This document shows, in pieces, positions 43,365 through 53,871 of a stretch of 64,000 nucleotides of DNA. Source of the stretch: Ascidiaceihabitans sp023955215. Lineage in GTDB: Bacteria; Pseudomonadota; Alphaproteobacteria; Rhodobacterales; Rhodobacteraceae. The notes under the pieces were generated by a model. The model saw only the letters and a list, made by a program, of their open reading frames with translations. It was not told the DNA's origin and did no database searches. Every line of letters begins with the position of its first letter. Position 1 is the stretch's first letter. The translations under genes were made by a program, and so were the position numbers. The stretch lies in NCBI GenBank assembly GCA_943788345.1, contig CALSPX010000001.1, forward strand, positions 1 through 64,000. Direction: 5' to 3'.

Positions 43365-44780
43365 ATGACTGACTTAAATTACAGCTCCGCCCTCGCTTTG
43401 TCCGCTTTTATAAAATCAGGTGAATTATCCATCCCTGAGTTGATGCAATCGACTCTGGATCGGATCGATGACGTGAATGGCACGGTAAATGCTATCGTTT
43501 CCTTGGGCGAACACGATGCGTTATTGGCGCAGGCACAAGCCGCGCAATCTGCACCGCGAAAAGGGTGGCTTCATGGTATCCCGATTGCAATCAAGGATTT
43601 GGCGAATGCTAAAGGTTTCGTCACAACAATGGGATCGCCATTGTTTGCGGGCGAAGTCGCACCAAAGGATGACATTGTAGTTGACCGACTAAAAACTGCG
43701 GGTGCTATTGTTATCGGAAAAACCAATACGCCAGAGTTTGGTTTGGGCAGCCACACATTCAACCCTGTTTTTGGCGCGACAAAGAACCCCTATGATCAAA
43801 CGTGTTCTGCTGGTGGTTCCTCTGGCGGCGCCGCGGCGGCATTGGCGTGTGGTATGATCAGCGTCGCCGACGGGTCTGATATGATGGGATCACTGCGCAA
43901 CCCTGCGGCGTGGAACAACGTTTATGGGATGCGCCCTACATTTGGGTTGGTACCGTCAGAACCTAAAGGGGACACCTTCTTGCATCATTTGGCGACCAAT
44001 GGTCCGATGGCGCGCAATCCCTCGGATTTAGCCGCGTTGCTGGACACGATGTCTGGTAGTGATCCGCGTCAACCAATGGGCTTTGATCAAGGCACCACGC
44101 TTCCCGCTCTCAAGGTAAATTTTTCTGGCGCAAGCGTTGGATGGCTTGGTGATTGGGGCGGTGCGTTGCAATATGAAGAGGGCATTGATGCTTTGGCCCA
44201 AACTGCATTGGCGCAGATGGGTGATTTGGGTTGGAACGTTTCTGAGGTCCCCGCCCCGTTTTCAGCGGCTGCGATCTGGGACAGCTGGATCACATTGCGC
44301 AGCTTTGCTGTGGGGGCAGGCATGGCAGGTCTATATGACGACCCTGCCACACGTGGAAAACTGAAACCTGCTGCCATTTATGAGATTGAGCGGGGCATCG
44401 CGATGTCGGCGCTGGATGTACACAAGGCAAGCGAGATCCGGTCGGATTGGTTCTTGCGCGCCAGTGAGTTGTTTGAGGCCTATGACGTTCTGGTACTGCC
44501 GTCTGCTCAAGTGTGGCCGTTTGATGTGAACCTTGTGAACCCAGCGACCATCAACGGACAACAGATGGACACTTATCATCGCTGGATGGAAGTTGTAATT
44601 GCGCCGGGGCTATTGGGTCTGCCTGTCGTCAATGTACCTATTGGCTTTGGTGGACCTAACGATATGCCGATGGGTCTGCAATTTATCGGTAAGCGTGGAT
44701 CAGATGCTAAACTGCTTCGTATGGCGCAAACTTGGCATGAGGCGACCTTGTGGCCAGAAAAACGGCCACCTGCGTTCTAG
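43365..44780 (+). CDS. Amidase (amidase-signature family)
   Basis: About 471 residues from the ATG at 43365 (a TTG at 43338 would add nine residues without support). The Ser-Ser-Lys triad region is clear: Lys in GIPIAIKDLANAKG, the Gly/Ser loop CSAGGSSGGAAAALACGM and the nucleophile Ser in the ADGSDMMGSLRNPAAW segment. Amidases of this group hydrolyse aliphatic or aromatic amides; the substrate is unknown. It converges with the small gene 44777-44998 on the other strand. Confidence 0.9.
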   Translation: MTDLNYSSALALSAFIKSGELSIPELMQSTLDRIDDVNGTVNAIVSLGEHDALLAQAQAAQSAPRKGWLHGIPIAIKDLANAKGFVTTMGSPLFAGEVAPKDDIVVDRLKTAGAIVIGKTNTPEFGLGSHTFNPVFGATKNPYDQTCSAGGSSGGAAAALACGMISVADGSDMMGSLRNPAAWNNVYGMRPTFGLVPSEPKGDTFLHHLATNGPMARNPSDLAALLDTMSGSDPRQPMGFDQGTTLPALKVNFSGASVGWLGDWGGALQYEEGIDALAQTALAQMGDLGWNVSEVPAPFSAAAIWDSWITLRSFAVGAGMAGLYDDPATRGKLKPAAIYEIERGIAMSALDVHKASEIRSDWFLRASELFEAYDVLVLPSAQVWPFDVNLVNPATINGQQMDTYHRWMEVVIAPGLLGLPVVNVPIGFGGPNDMPMGLQFIGKRGSDAKLLRMAQTWHEATLWPEKRPPAF

Positions 44781-44998
44781 TCGTGTGAGGGTTCCCGCCC
44801 ATGGGCTGCAAGGCGCTCGCGAAGCGTGTTAGCATCCTTGTCGCCGCGTTCTAATGCGAAAACATAGGCATGCGTTAGATAGAAGCAGGCGGCGTCGATA
44901 TCGTCCGTGTGGTCTGCTGCTTGCGTGTAGAGAGACACCAAGGCGGCGGTATCGTTTGCATCATGGGCCTCTAGCAGCTGGCGGTCTAGCGATTTCAC
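44777..44998 (-). CDS. Small hypothetical protein coupled to the Rieske oxygenase
   Basis: A 73-residue helical protein (RQLLEAHDANDTAALVSLYTQAAD then DAACFYLTHAYVFALERGD), resembling a single TPR-like helical pair. Its GTG start overlaps the oxygenase stop (GTGA), so its translation is probably coupled to that gene. Its stop overlaps the convergent amidase end by 4 bases. Not recognised as a named family; an accessory role for the oxygenase is inferred from coupling only. Confidence 0.65.
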   Translation of the reverse strand: MKSLDRQLLEAHDANDTAALVSLYTQAADHTDDIDAACFYLTHAYVFALERGDKDANTLRERLAAHGREPSHD

Positions 44999-46152
44999 TC
45001 AGCGGCCATTTTCGCATTTCTATGGGTTTGAAGCTTTGAGGCGACCCAGTCGTGGAACAGGTGCGTTGGACCGTCCATCGCTGGTGAAAAGCGGCCACCA
45101 TCGAATTGCGGAGCATGACGACCACGTTGCATTCCCTCAACAACAAAAACATCTTCGTTGAAGATCAGTTTCCATTGCTCTGTGTTTTGTGCACGAAGGT
45201 TGGAATCCGTTTTGGGTGCGGCGTAATAGAGGTGGATATTCTCAATCGTTTTTTCAGGCCCTTCAGGCGTCAGGACGATTGCGAATGTGTGGTCGCGGTG
45301 AACACCCATTAAAACATTCGGAAAGACCGAAATGTACTCAGCTGCAGTGTCCCACTTGTCATCTATGCCTCCAAAGTCTGGAAAACTATTCCCAGCGTCG
45401 TCTCTGAGTTGACGATAAACCCATGTGCCTTGACCTGAATACTTTTCAGGAACTTCGATGTGGTAATGATCTTCAAGCCGTGAATAGCTGTTCAGGCCGG
45501 GGTGAATCCACGGCAGATGATAGCTCTCGCAGTAGTTCTCGACCGCCAGCTTCCAGTTGCAATCAAGGGTGAGCTGAAAGGTACTGTCTTCGCCGCCGTG
45601 AAACAGTGGTTTGTCAAAATCAGCCCACTGGGTGACCAGTTCGGCATTGGCATCTACAAATTCTGGCGCATCGCCTGAAATGTTGATCCAGACCACATCC
45701 ATCCAAACGTAGCAGCGAATCTCGATCAAGCCCAACAAAGCACGATCAATTCCGTCGTGGGTATTCTGACCCGGTCCGCCAACATGTGGCGTGCTGACCA
45801 AGCGGCCCTCGGTCGAATAACACCAGCTGTGGTATGGGCAGCGAATTGCCCCCTCAATCTTGCGGGGTTCCTCGACTAAAATCATGCCACGATGGCGGCA
45901 GGTGTTTTGAAACACGCGTACTTTGCCTGTTTTGTCGCGTAGCAAAAGGAGGGGTATACCTAAAAAAGTATGTGGAACCGCATCGCCGATTTCTGGCACT
46001 TCGGCCCCAACCCCAAGACCAGCCCACCCAGAAAACAGCACTGCGTGCTTTTCCTCGTCGTAAATGGATGGATCGATGTAGTGCGCATTAGGAAGGCCGT
46101 GTGCCTCATGAATCGGGCGACGCACGGCGTCGACATCGGTTACATGATCCAT
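44995..46152 (-). CDS. Rieske-type ring-hydroxylating / amine monooxygenase alpha subunit
   Basis: A 385-residue oxygenase. The Rieske [2Fe-2S] ligands are CRHRG and CPYHSW in the N-terminal third. The mononuclear iron site begins with DCNWKLAVENYCESYHLPWIHPGL, giving the two His ligands, and a C-terminal Asp/Glu (EDVFVVEGMQRGRH). The layout matches the subfamily containing glycine-betaine, stachydrine and choline monooxygenases as well as aromatic dioxygenases, so demethylation of a quaternary amine is possible. Substrate not established. The start follows the XRE regulator's end by about 100 bp in the same direction. Confidence 0.85.
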   Translation of the reverse strand: MDHVTDVDAVRRPIHEAHGLPNAHYIDPSIYDEEKHAVLFSGWAGLGVGAEVPEIGDAVPHTFLGIPLLLLRDKTGKVRVFQNTCRHRGMILVEEPRKIEGAIRCPYHSWCYSTEGRLVSTPHVGGPGQNTHDGIDRALLGLIEIRCYVWMDVVWINISGDAPEFVDANAELVTQWADFDKPLFHGGEDSTFQLTLDCNWKLAVENYCESYHLPWIHPGLNSYSRLEDHYHIEVPEKYSGQGTWVYRQLRDDAGNSFPDFGGIDDKWDTAAEYISVFPNVLMGVHRDHTFAIVLTPEGPEKTIENIHLYYAAPKTDSNLRAQNTEQWKLIFNEDVFVVEGMQRGRHAPQFDGGRFSPAMDGPTHLFHDWVASKLQTHRNAKMAAE

Positions 46153-46258
46153 CTAACTCTCCCTCACAATGATGAGTTTAAGCTAGGGATGCGTCGGGCG
46201 TGTTGCTTGTGCAGCAGCGACCTGACTTTGCTACATGCGACACATGCGGATTTTGGGA

Positions 46259-47056
46259 TTACCGGAATGGATCGTTCGGTTGGAGCAGTCGTTGATGAAA
46301 GGCGCTGAGATCGCCAATGCTGCAATAGCCAGCATTGGCAGCAACTTGGCGCGCGCGACCTAGGTCACTGCCGAGATGTTCATACACTAAGCGAGTGGCA
46401 CGGTCGCCCATCATTGATTCACGGACTGTACGGGTCACATAACCGACCCAAAAATTGTTCTCAAAGGACGCGACACGATGGAGGTAGTTGAATGAGGATG
46501 TCATTGAGTTACGTCGCGAAACGAAGGCGGCGATTCCCTCTTCTTGTTGCAAAATAAGACCACGAAATTCACGCGCTTGATGGTTAATAGTTAGACCTTG
46601 TGCATCCATTGCTTCCCTTGGCTCATAACCACGAATAAAGGTACTGCCTTTGTCCCTTTTGACAAATACAAGCCCGCGTACAAATTGGTCAGCATCAAGA
46701 AAGCCGCGGCGGGAAAAGCTATAAAATCCGTTGGGGAATATGTCTTCGGGTAAGTTGCGTGTTCCAGTTCCTACAAAGTCGGTAAGGAAATCACCGGAAA
46801 CGGGGTCCGAAGCCGCACGTATGCGATCCACTGGTTCCAGTAAAACGCGGGCGTCGATTTCAAAAAAAGAACAAATGCGTGCGAGAACATCTGGGCGAGG
46901 AAAGCTCTCGCCTGAGAGATATCTGTTGAATTGGGTGCGGTTGATGCCAAGCCGGCGCGAGAGTTCCGAAATCGACGGATACCCTTTTGCCAGACTGCAA
47001 AGGTTCTCGCCAAACATGCGGCGCAATTCAGATGGTTTCTTGAGTGGGACGGTCAT
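46259..47056 (-). CDS. XRE-family helix-turn-helix regulator with large C-terminal domain
   Basis: About 265 residues from the ATG at 47056-47054. A Cro/CI-type HTH occupies residues about 15-65 (YPSISELSRRLGINRTQFNRYLSGESFPRPDVLARICSFF). The rest is an uncharacterised domain with FPNGFYSFSRRGFLDADQFVRGLVFVKRDKG and GLILQQEEGIAAFVSRRN. The preceding longer frame begins with unlikely sequence. It lies upstream of the Rieske oxygenase in the same direction and may control it; this is inferred from position. Confidence 0.8.
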   Translation of the reverse strand: MTVPLKKPSELRRMFGENLCSLAKGYPSISELSRRLGINRTQFNRYLSGESFPRPDVLARICSFFEIDARVLLEPVDRIRAASDPVSGDFLTDFVGTGTRNLPEDIFPNGFYSFSRRGFLDADQFVRGLVFVKRDKGSTFIRGYEPREAMDAQGLTINHQAREFRGLILQQEEGIAAFVSRRNSMTSSFNYLHRVASFENNFWVGYVTRTVRESMMGDRATRLVYEHLGSDLGRARQVAANAGYCSIGDLSAFHQRLLQPNDPFR

Positions 47057-47273
47057 TTCGTTCCTCGTAAGTTGATTTGGCTTCCCTTCGGAAGTTCTGC
47101 GTTCGCATACAATGCGCAATTACGGGTACGTGATCTTAACAGCGTCAGAGATGAAGCTCTTTAGCATCACAATGATACTTATTCGGACACAAAATGCAAG
47201 CTGAAGTTGCGAGCTTTGATGTGTTCACACGTCGAATAATTCTGTTGAATGAGGTAAATGGAGGGTAAAAATA

Positions 47274-47582
47274 ATGATTGGTGTTATCATCTGGAGCGAC
47301 CCAGTAGAACGAAAAGCAGTCGTTTGGTGTGAAGATCAGGGGGATTTGGCTTTTTTGAAGCCTAGTGCTGAATCACTTGAGGATAGCGCTAGCTTGGCAG
47401 CCGGAGACATTATCGAGTTCGATGTAAAACTCGAAGATGGTTTCCGTCTTGTGACGAACCATGCATTAGTCGATTGCTACCAAACACGTGACCTCGCAGC
47501 AGAGATCAAGCGTGCAGGACGGGTTGCAGTATCCTCTGCGATCAAACCGGTGTTGGTGGATTGCCGGGGGGTAGCGTGCTGA
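47274..47582 (+). CDS. Hypothetical small beta-rich protein
   Basis: A 102-residue protein. The start GVIIWSDPVERKAVVWCEDQGDLAFLKP followed by AGDIIEFDVKLEDGFRLVTNHALVD resembles an OB/cold-shock-like five-strand pattern, but the RNA-binding RNP motifs of true cold-shock proteins are not present. The ATG has a GGAGG site. It converges with ilvN. Function unknown. Confidence 0.65.
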   Translation: MIGVIIWSDPVERKAVVWCEDQGDLAFLKPSAESLEDSASLAAGDIIEFDVKLEDGFRLVTNHALVDCYQTRDLAAEIKRAGRVAVSSAIKPVLVDCRGVAC

Positions 47583-47587
47583 ATTTT

Positions 47588-48148
47588 TCAGCCGCCTCGT
47601 GATAGGGCGGCTACACCAGTTCTCGCAACTTCGACCAAACCCAGTGGACGCATAAGATCTGCAAATGCATCGATCTTTTCAGGTGCGCCCGTAATTTCAA
47701 ACACAAAGCTGTTTAGTGTGCTGTCTACAACGTTTGCGCGGAAAATGTCGGCTAGACGCAACGCTTCGACGCGTTTTTCTCCGTCACCGGCAACCTTAAA
47801 CATTGCCAACTCACGCTCAACTGAAGGTCCCTCAACAGTCAGATCGTGCACTTCGTGAACAGTAACGATACGGCCCAATTGCGCTTTGATCTGTTCAATC
47901 ACTTGTGGCGTGCCAGTGGTGACGATTGTGATGCGCGACAGCTTACCTTCGTGATCAACCTCAGCAACTGTAAGGCTTTCGATATTGTAGCCACGTCCCG
48001 CAAAGAGACCGATAACACGCGCTAAAACGCCGGGTTCGTTTTCGACCATGACAGCCAGTGTGTGGCGCTCAACGATGTCAGAAAAATTTGGGCGCAGGTT
48101 ATATGCGGACTTGGCAGAAGTGCCTTTTTTCAGGTTGAGGTCAGACAT
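47588..48148 (-). CDS. ilvN: Acetolactate synthase small (regulatory) subunit
   Basis: About 186 residues. An N-terminal ACT domain (HTLAVMVENEPGVLARVIGLFAGRGYNIESLTVAEVD) binds valine for feedback inhibition; a second domain (IFRANVVDSTLNSFVFEITGAPEKIDAF) completes the ALS small-subunit fold. The ATG at 48148-48146 is preferred to one at 48160 because MSDLNLKKG is the usual start of this protein in the group. It follows the large subunit by about 90 bp and should share its leader-controlled transcript. Confidence 0.94.
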   Translation of the reverse strand: MSDLNLKKGTSAKSAYNLRPNFSDIVERHTLAVMVENEPGVLARVIGLFAGRGYNIESLTVAEVDHEGKLSRITIVTTGTPQVIEQIKAQLGRIVTVHEVHDLTVEGPSVERELAMFKVAGDGEKRVEALRLADIFRANVVDSTLNSFVFEITGAPEKIDAFADLMRPLGLVEVARTGVAALSRGG

Positions 48149-48237
48149 ATTGAATTCCATTCGTCAAATTAGATCGGTTCGCGATTGAACCATTGAAAGT
48201 GGGCAGCTGGAGCACCTGATGTGGTGCCCCTTGCACA

Positions 48238-49989
<1,752 letters not shown>

Positions 49990-50029
49990 CTGTTGGGCTC
50001 CGTCTTCAAATCTATAATTTATATGGCGC

Positions 50030-50057
50030 AAAAAAAAGCCCCCGTTTTGGCGAGGGC
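50030..50057 (-). terminator. Attenuator terminator of the ilvBN leader
   Basis: On the minus strand GCCCTCG pairs with CGGGGGC (7 bp, one T-G pair) around CCAAAA and is followed by eight T. It lies about 40 bases before the ilvB start, within the leader, so it stops transcription before the structural genes unless prevented. Confidence 0.88.
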
Positions 50058-50098
50058 GCATGGGTACCTAAATGGCGTTCCGTTACCGGACCATGCGC
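50056..50098 (-). promoter_or_regulatory. Anti-terminator hairpin of the ilvBN leader
   Basis: GCGCATGGTCC (50098-50088), inside the last codons of the leader peptide, pairs with GGTACCCATGCGC (50068-50056; perfect over GCGCATGG/CCATGCGC). Its 3' arm overlaps the first bases of the terminator stem at 50056-50057, so the two folds exclude one another. A ribosome finishing the leader would cover the 5' arm and permit termination. Confidence 0.75.
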
Positions 50099-50130
50099 TG
50101 TGTTCCTAAAATGACGACGACATGTGTCAT
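50083..50130 (-). CDS. ilvL: ilv leader peptide (attenuation)
   Basis: A 15-codon ORF, MTHVVVILGTQRMVR-stop, starting at the ATG 50130-50128. It contains three consecutive Val codons, then Ile and Leu, the three end products of the ilv pathway. It is followed by an anti-terminator and a terminator in the order needed for translational attenuation. When charged Val/Ile/Leu-tRNA is scarce, a ribosome stalled at codons 4-8 would leave the anti-terminator arm free. A weak GAGAGG site lies about 12 bases upstream. Confidence 0.85.
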   Translation of the reverse strand: MTHVVVILGTQRMVR

Positions 50131-50160
50131 GCTTTAAGGGCCTCTCATTTGCTTAAGTTC

Positions 50161-50189
50161 ACATTATTGGCCGATTAGAGGGCCGTCAA
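50161..50189 (-). promoter_or_regulatory. Promoter of the ilv leader
   Basis: On the minus strand TTGACG (50189-50184) and TAATGT (50166-50161) are separated by 17 bases, near-consensus housekeeping boxes. Transcription would start about 50154, about 25 bases before the leader peptide. Confidence 0.65.
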
Positions 50190-50326
50190 CAGCTCCATGC
50201 GAAATAAGTATCACAAAATTTGCATTTTGAGACATTAAATTTCAAAATTCTCGAACTGAGCGACACTTATGCAAAATTGTTGAGGTAGGTTTGACAAAAA
50301 CAGCCGCCTAGAATCACTGTTGTCTC

Positions 50327-50971
50327 CTACCGGACTGTTCCGGTCCCCTGCAGCACCCCGTGTTCCATAGCGTAACGTGTCAAACCTGCGGTCGATGAGA
50401 TGCCCAATTTGCGTTTTATGTTTTTGCGGTGAGTTTCCACAGTTCGAACAGAAATTTCCAACTCTCCAGCGACATCTTTGTTGGATTTTCCTTGGGCTAC
50501 TTGCAACAAAATGGTCTGCTCACGTCCAGTAAGGGCTTCGCGGGCACCGCTGTTTTTTGGCTTTAGCGATCCTGCAGCGCCTGTACATAGATACCGTTCA
50601 CCACTCATCACAGCATCGATTGCGAGTTTGATTTCATCGGTCGGCACGTCTTTTAGGATGTAACCCATTGCACCGTGCGAAAGGGCCGAGGCGATATATT
50701 CCTGACTGTCGTGCATTGAGAGGATCAGCACACGTGTACCGGGCCTGCGCTCAAGAACAAGCTCAGTTGCAGTTAGTCCACCCATCTCTGGCATGTTCAG
50801 ATCCATCAGGATTACATCTGGGTTCAGTGCCTCAAGTTGCTCAACAACAGCGCGGCCATTGTTTAGGGTGCCCACGATCTCTAGCTCTGAATAACTTTCC
50901 AGAACGGATTGGATACCTTGGGCAACCATCGGGTGGTCATCTACAATCACTACGCGGATGGGGAGGTTCAT
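50327..50971 (-). CDS. NarL/FixJ-type response regulator
   Basis: A 214-residue regulator with a receiver domain (acidic pair at 11-12, phosphoryl-accepting Asp about 57 in VILMDLNMPEMGG, Lys in ILKDVPTDE) and a LuxR-type HTH (ALTGREQTILLQVAQGKSNKDVAGELEISVRTVETHRKNIKRKLG). The start overlaps the histidine kinase stop (ATGA), marking them as a cognate pair. Divergent TRAP transporter genes are the obvious target. Confidence 0.92.
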   Translation of the reverse strand: MNLPIRVVIVDDHPMVAQGIQSVLESYSELEIVGTLNNGRAVVEQLEALNPDVILMDLNMPEMGGLTATELVLERRPGTRVLILSMHDSQEYIASALSHGAMGYILKDVPTDEIKLAIDAVMSGERYLCTGAAGSLKPKNSGAREALTGREQTILLQVAQGKSNKDVAGELEISVRTVETHRKNIKRKLGISSTAGLTRYAMEHGVLQGTGTVR

Positions 50972-52398
50972 GTGTCGCCTTCAGATTTTTGTTGGGCCTT
51001 GATCTCTGGAGACAAGAGGCGGGTCAAGGGCACAGTTGCAAGGATAACCGTTCCCCCGTTGGAACCATGCGAAGATCGAATGATAAGATGACCATCCAAT
51101 TGTTCGACCCGCTCTTCCATGTTGCGCAGCCCAATTCCTGCCCCGCGTTTGCGCATGGTTGCATTTATTCCGCATCCGTTGTCGCTTATTTTCAAGGTGG
51201 CTCCGTTTTTGTGCCCACGCATGTCCACTGAGGCACGTGTCGCGCTGGCATGGCGTTCAATGTTGGTCAATGCCTCTTGGGCAATCCGGTAAAGCGCGGT
51301 CTTGGCATTTGAATCCAGGCGGTTGCGGAAGACGACTGTTTCAAAATCGGTTGCGATGCCGGTGCGCTGTTCAAAGTCTTCAACCAATGTTTTTAAAGCC
51401 GGGCCTAATCCTAGATCATCTAGCACACCGGGACGTAGATCGCGGCTAATGCGGCGCACTTCGGTGATTGCTGTGCCAAGATTTTCTATACCTTGCTCAA
51501 GAGAGCTATCAGCGTCAGGGGCCCCTTTGGCCAATCGGCGGCGTGCGCTGTCTAAGGCGTATCGCACACCGACAAGAATTTGACTGATCCCATCGTGCAG
51601 TTCGCGTGCCACACGCCCACGTTCTTCCTCTTGGGCATCAAACACACGCTGGGTTAGTTTTTTGAGTTTAGCATCCGCCAGACGGCGTTCGCGGAAATTG
51701 ATGACCATGCCTGAGCCGAAAACGAGAACCAATGCAGTAAGTGTGATGACCGAAATGTACCCAAAGGTGCTTTTTACGCGTGCCTCAACCTCGGCCCGGG
51801 CTGTGGCGACCGACGATAGAACGTCATCGATGAACACACCGGTACCAACGGCCCACCGCCAAGATGGAAAGGACGTGACATAAGTAATCATGCGACCCTC
51901 TTCACCAGTGGAGGGTTTGGGCCAAAGATGGGTCAAGTACCCGTCGCCTTGGCGCGCGATCGTGATCAATTCATCTACAACAGCAACGCCTTCGCTGTCT
52001 GTATCGCCGGCCCAGTTTTGATTGATGCGGTCGGTTTGGCGTGGGCTCACCAGATTGGTACCATCGTAGTCATAAACGAAAAAGAACCCATCATCACCGT
52101 AAATCATTGCAGATAAGATCTGGCGAACCCGCCGTTTTGCTTCTTCATCGTTAGGGGCGGCATTGCCGTAGATAAAGTAAAACCCGTTGCGCGCTTGGGT
52201 CACGTAATTGCGCAACTCATCTTTTTTTGCTGCCAAAAGCTGGGTTTCCAAAGACTTGATCTCACGTTCTGCAAGCGCGCGCGACTGTACAGTCACAAGC
52301 GTAGAAATTGCAGCCACGGCAAGGATCAAGGGAATGGCCGCAACGAGCGACAATTTTAGTCCGTAAGTCAGTCGAAGATAAGGAAACAGGCGGGTCAT
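50968..52398 (-). CDS. Cache-domain sensor histidine kinase (HisKA_3)
   Basis: A 476-residue membrane sensor. Helix 1 is at about 15-38. The extracytoplasmic domain (about 40-205), with GFYFIYGNAAPND, FFFVYDYDGTNLVSP and WRWAVGTGVFIDDV, matches a single Cache (sCache_2) ligand-binding fold. Helix 2 is at about 213-235. The kinase has His268 in EERGRVARELHDGISQILVGVRYAL and the ATPase box DNGCGI / GAGIGLRNMEERV. Cache sensors of this type bind small organic acids in related systems. With the divergent TRAP genes, control of organic-acid uptake is likely but inferred. Confidence 0.9.
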   Translation of the reverse strand: MTRLFPYLRLTYGLKLSLVAAIPLILAVAAISTLVTVQSRALAEREIKSLETQLLAAKKDELRNYVTQARNGFYFIYGNAAPNDEEAKRRVRQILSAMIYGDDGFFFVYDYDGTNLVSPRQTDRINQNWAGDTDSEGVAVVDELITIARQGDGYLTHLWPKPSTGEEGRMITYVTSFPSWRWAVGTGVFIDDVLSSVATARAEVEARVKSTFGYISVITLTALVLVFGSGMVINFRERRLADAKLKKLTQRVFDAQEEERGRVARELHDGISQILVGVRYALDSARRRLAKGAPDADSSLEQGIENLGTAITEVRRISRDLRPGVLDDLGLGPALKTLVEDFEQRTGIATDFETVVFRNRLDSNAKTALYRIAQEALTNIERHASATRASVDMRGHKNGATLKISDNGCGINATMRKRGAGIGLRNMEERVEQLDGHLIIRSSHGSNGGTVILATVPLTRLLSPEIKAQQKSEGDT

Positions 52399-52663
52399 AA
52401 ACGAATCGATACGCGGGAATTAGTCCGAATCAAAGGGTTGATGTCGTAAACTGCGTAACTCATCGTGCCTAAGTTTGCTGCGTTTTAGATGCCGGAACCC
52501 CTGTTTAATATGTGTTTGAGGGGTGAAAGCATTTTAAAAAAGGGTGGCCTACGCAGTAATAGGTATTCCCAAAATAAAATGCGGCGTTAGTGTTTTGATA
52601 TTCGAAACGACCGCGCGCGCAGTCTTGCGATGCACGGGACACTATTATCTGGGAGGATAACTT

Positions 52664-53749
52664 ATGGATCGTCGTTCATTTTTGAAGACATCTGCTATGG
52701 GCGGTACAGCCGCTGCTGCGACAACTTTGGCTGCACCTGCATACGCAACAGGCAAACGCACTTTGACAATGGTTACATCATGGCCACGCGGTTTTGCGGT
52801 TCTTGATGATGCTGCGTCATATCTTGAAAAGTTCACCAACGAAATGTCAGATGGCAACTTGACCATCGACAAAAAAGCTCCGGGTGAGCTTGTTGGCGCA
52901 CTTGAAGTATTTGACGCTGTGTCTTCTGGCCAAGCTGATATGTACCACTCTGCCGATTATTATTTCATCGGTCAGCACCCTGCATACGCCTACTTCACTG
53001 CAGTCCCGTTCGGCGGCACAGCTCAAGAAGTTATCAACTGGTATGAGCACGGTGGCGGTCAAGAACTACACGATGAACTGGGCGAAATCTTTAACCTTAA
53101 AGGTTTGTTGTCAGGTAACTCTGGTTCGCAATCTGGTGGTTGGTTCCGCAACGAAATCAACTCTGCGGCTGACTTCAACGGTTTGAAATTCCGTATGCCA
53201 GGTCTTGGTGGTAAAGTTTTGGGTAAATTGGGCGCATCTGTTCAAAACATCCCAGGCGGCGAGCTGTACCAAGCTTTGTCTTCCGGCGCTTTGGACGGCC
53301 TAGAGTGGGTTGGCCCAATGGCCGACGAACGCGCTGGCTTCCAAGAAGTTGCAAAAGTTTACTACACAGCTGGTTTCCACGAGCCAGGTTCCGCTTTGGC
53401 GTCTTCCGTCAACTTGGACGTTTGGAATGACCTAACACCAGCACACCAAGCAATCTTGCAGGGTGCGTCACGTGCAACAACACACGTTCAGTTGGCTGAA
53501 ACATTGGCAAACAACGGTGCAGCACTGGCACGTCTACAAGCACAAGGTGTTAAAACGTTGCAGTTCTCTGATGATGTTTGGGACGCATTTGGTGCGGCTT
53601 CCAAAGAAGTTATGGACGAAAACATGGGTGACGAATTGTTCGCAAAAACACGCGCATCATTCGAAGCTTCCATGGCGTCATCTTCTTCTTGGATCGACAA
53701 ATCAGATGGCTACTACGTACAGCAACGCAACCGCGTTCTGGGCAACTAA
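52664..53749 (+). CDS. TRAP transporter substrate-binding protein (DctP/TakP-like)
   Basis: A 361-residue periplasmic binding protein. It carries a twin-arginine signal (DRRSFLKTSAMGGTAAAATTLAAPAYA) with cleavage near residue 27. The TRAP-binding core has NSGSQSGGWFRNEINSAADFNGLKFRMPGLGGKVLGKLG, the conserved Arg contacting the ligand carboxylate, and SSGALDGLEWVGPMADE. It resembles the 2-oxoacid-binding TakP of Rhodobacter, which is known as a TAT-like dimeric SBP. A GGGAGGA site precedes the ATG. It is followed by a strong hairpin that may reduce expression of the membrane subunits relative to this protein. Confidence 0.9.
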   Translation: MDRRSFLKTSAMGGTAAAATTLAAPAYATGKRTLTMVTSWPRGFAVLDDAASYLEKFTNEMSDGNLTIDKKAPGELVGALEVFDAVSSGQADMYHSADYYFIGQHPAYAYFTAVPFGGTAQEVINWYEHGGGQELHDELGEIFNLKGLLSGNSGSQSGGWFRNEINSAADFNGLKFRMPGLGGKVLGKLGASVQNIPGGELYQALSSGALDGLEWVGPMADERAGFQEVAKVYYTAGFHEPGSALASSVNLDVWNDLTPAHQAILQGASRATTHVQLAETLANNGAALARLQAQGVKTLQFSDDVWDAFGAASKEVMDENMGDELFAKTRASFEASMASSSSWIDKSDGYYVQQRNRVLGN

Positions 53750-53770
53750 GCCGTTTATCAAATCTATCGG

Positions 53771-53798
53771 AAAGGCCCCTTTTGAAAGGGGCCTTTTT
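53771..53798 (+). terminator. Intercistronic hairpin terminator between TRAP SBP and membrane subunits
   Basis: A perfect 12-bp stem, AAAGGCCCCTTT (53771-53782) and AAAGGGGCCTTT (53785-53796), with a two-base spacer and a T-run. In TRAP and ABC operons such elements allow excess binding protein over permease. Confidence 0.85.
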
Positions 53799-53871
53799 GA
53801 ACGGTATCGCAATCTATGGCCAGCACAGCCTTGAAATGTTGCGCCGCGTTCCGCGGCTTGAGGGGGGCACA

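Noticed and set aside
50280..50320. Plus-strand promoter TTGACA...TAGAAT
   Set aside because: The boxes are only 12 bases apart, too close for a sigma-70 promoter, and no plus-strand gene follows.
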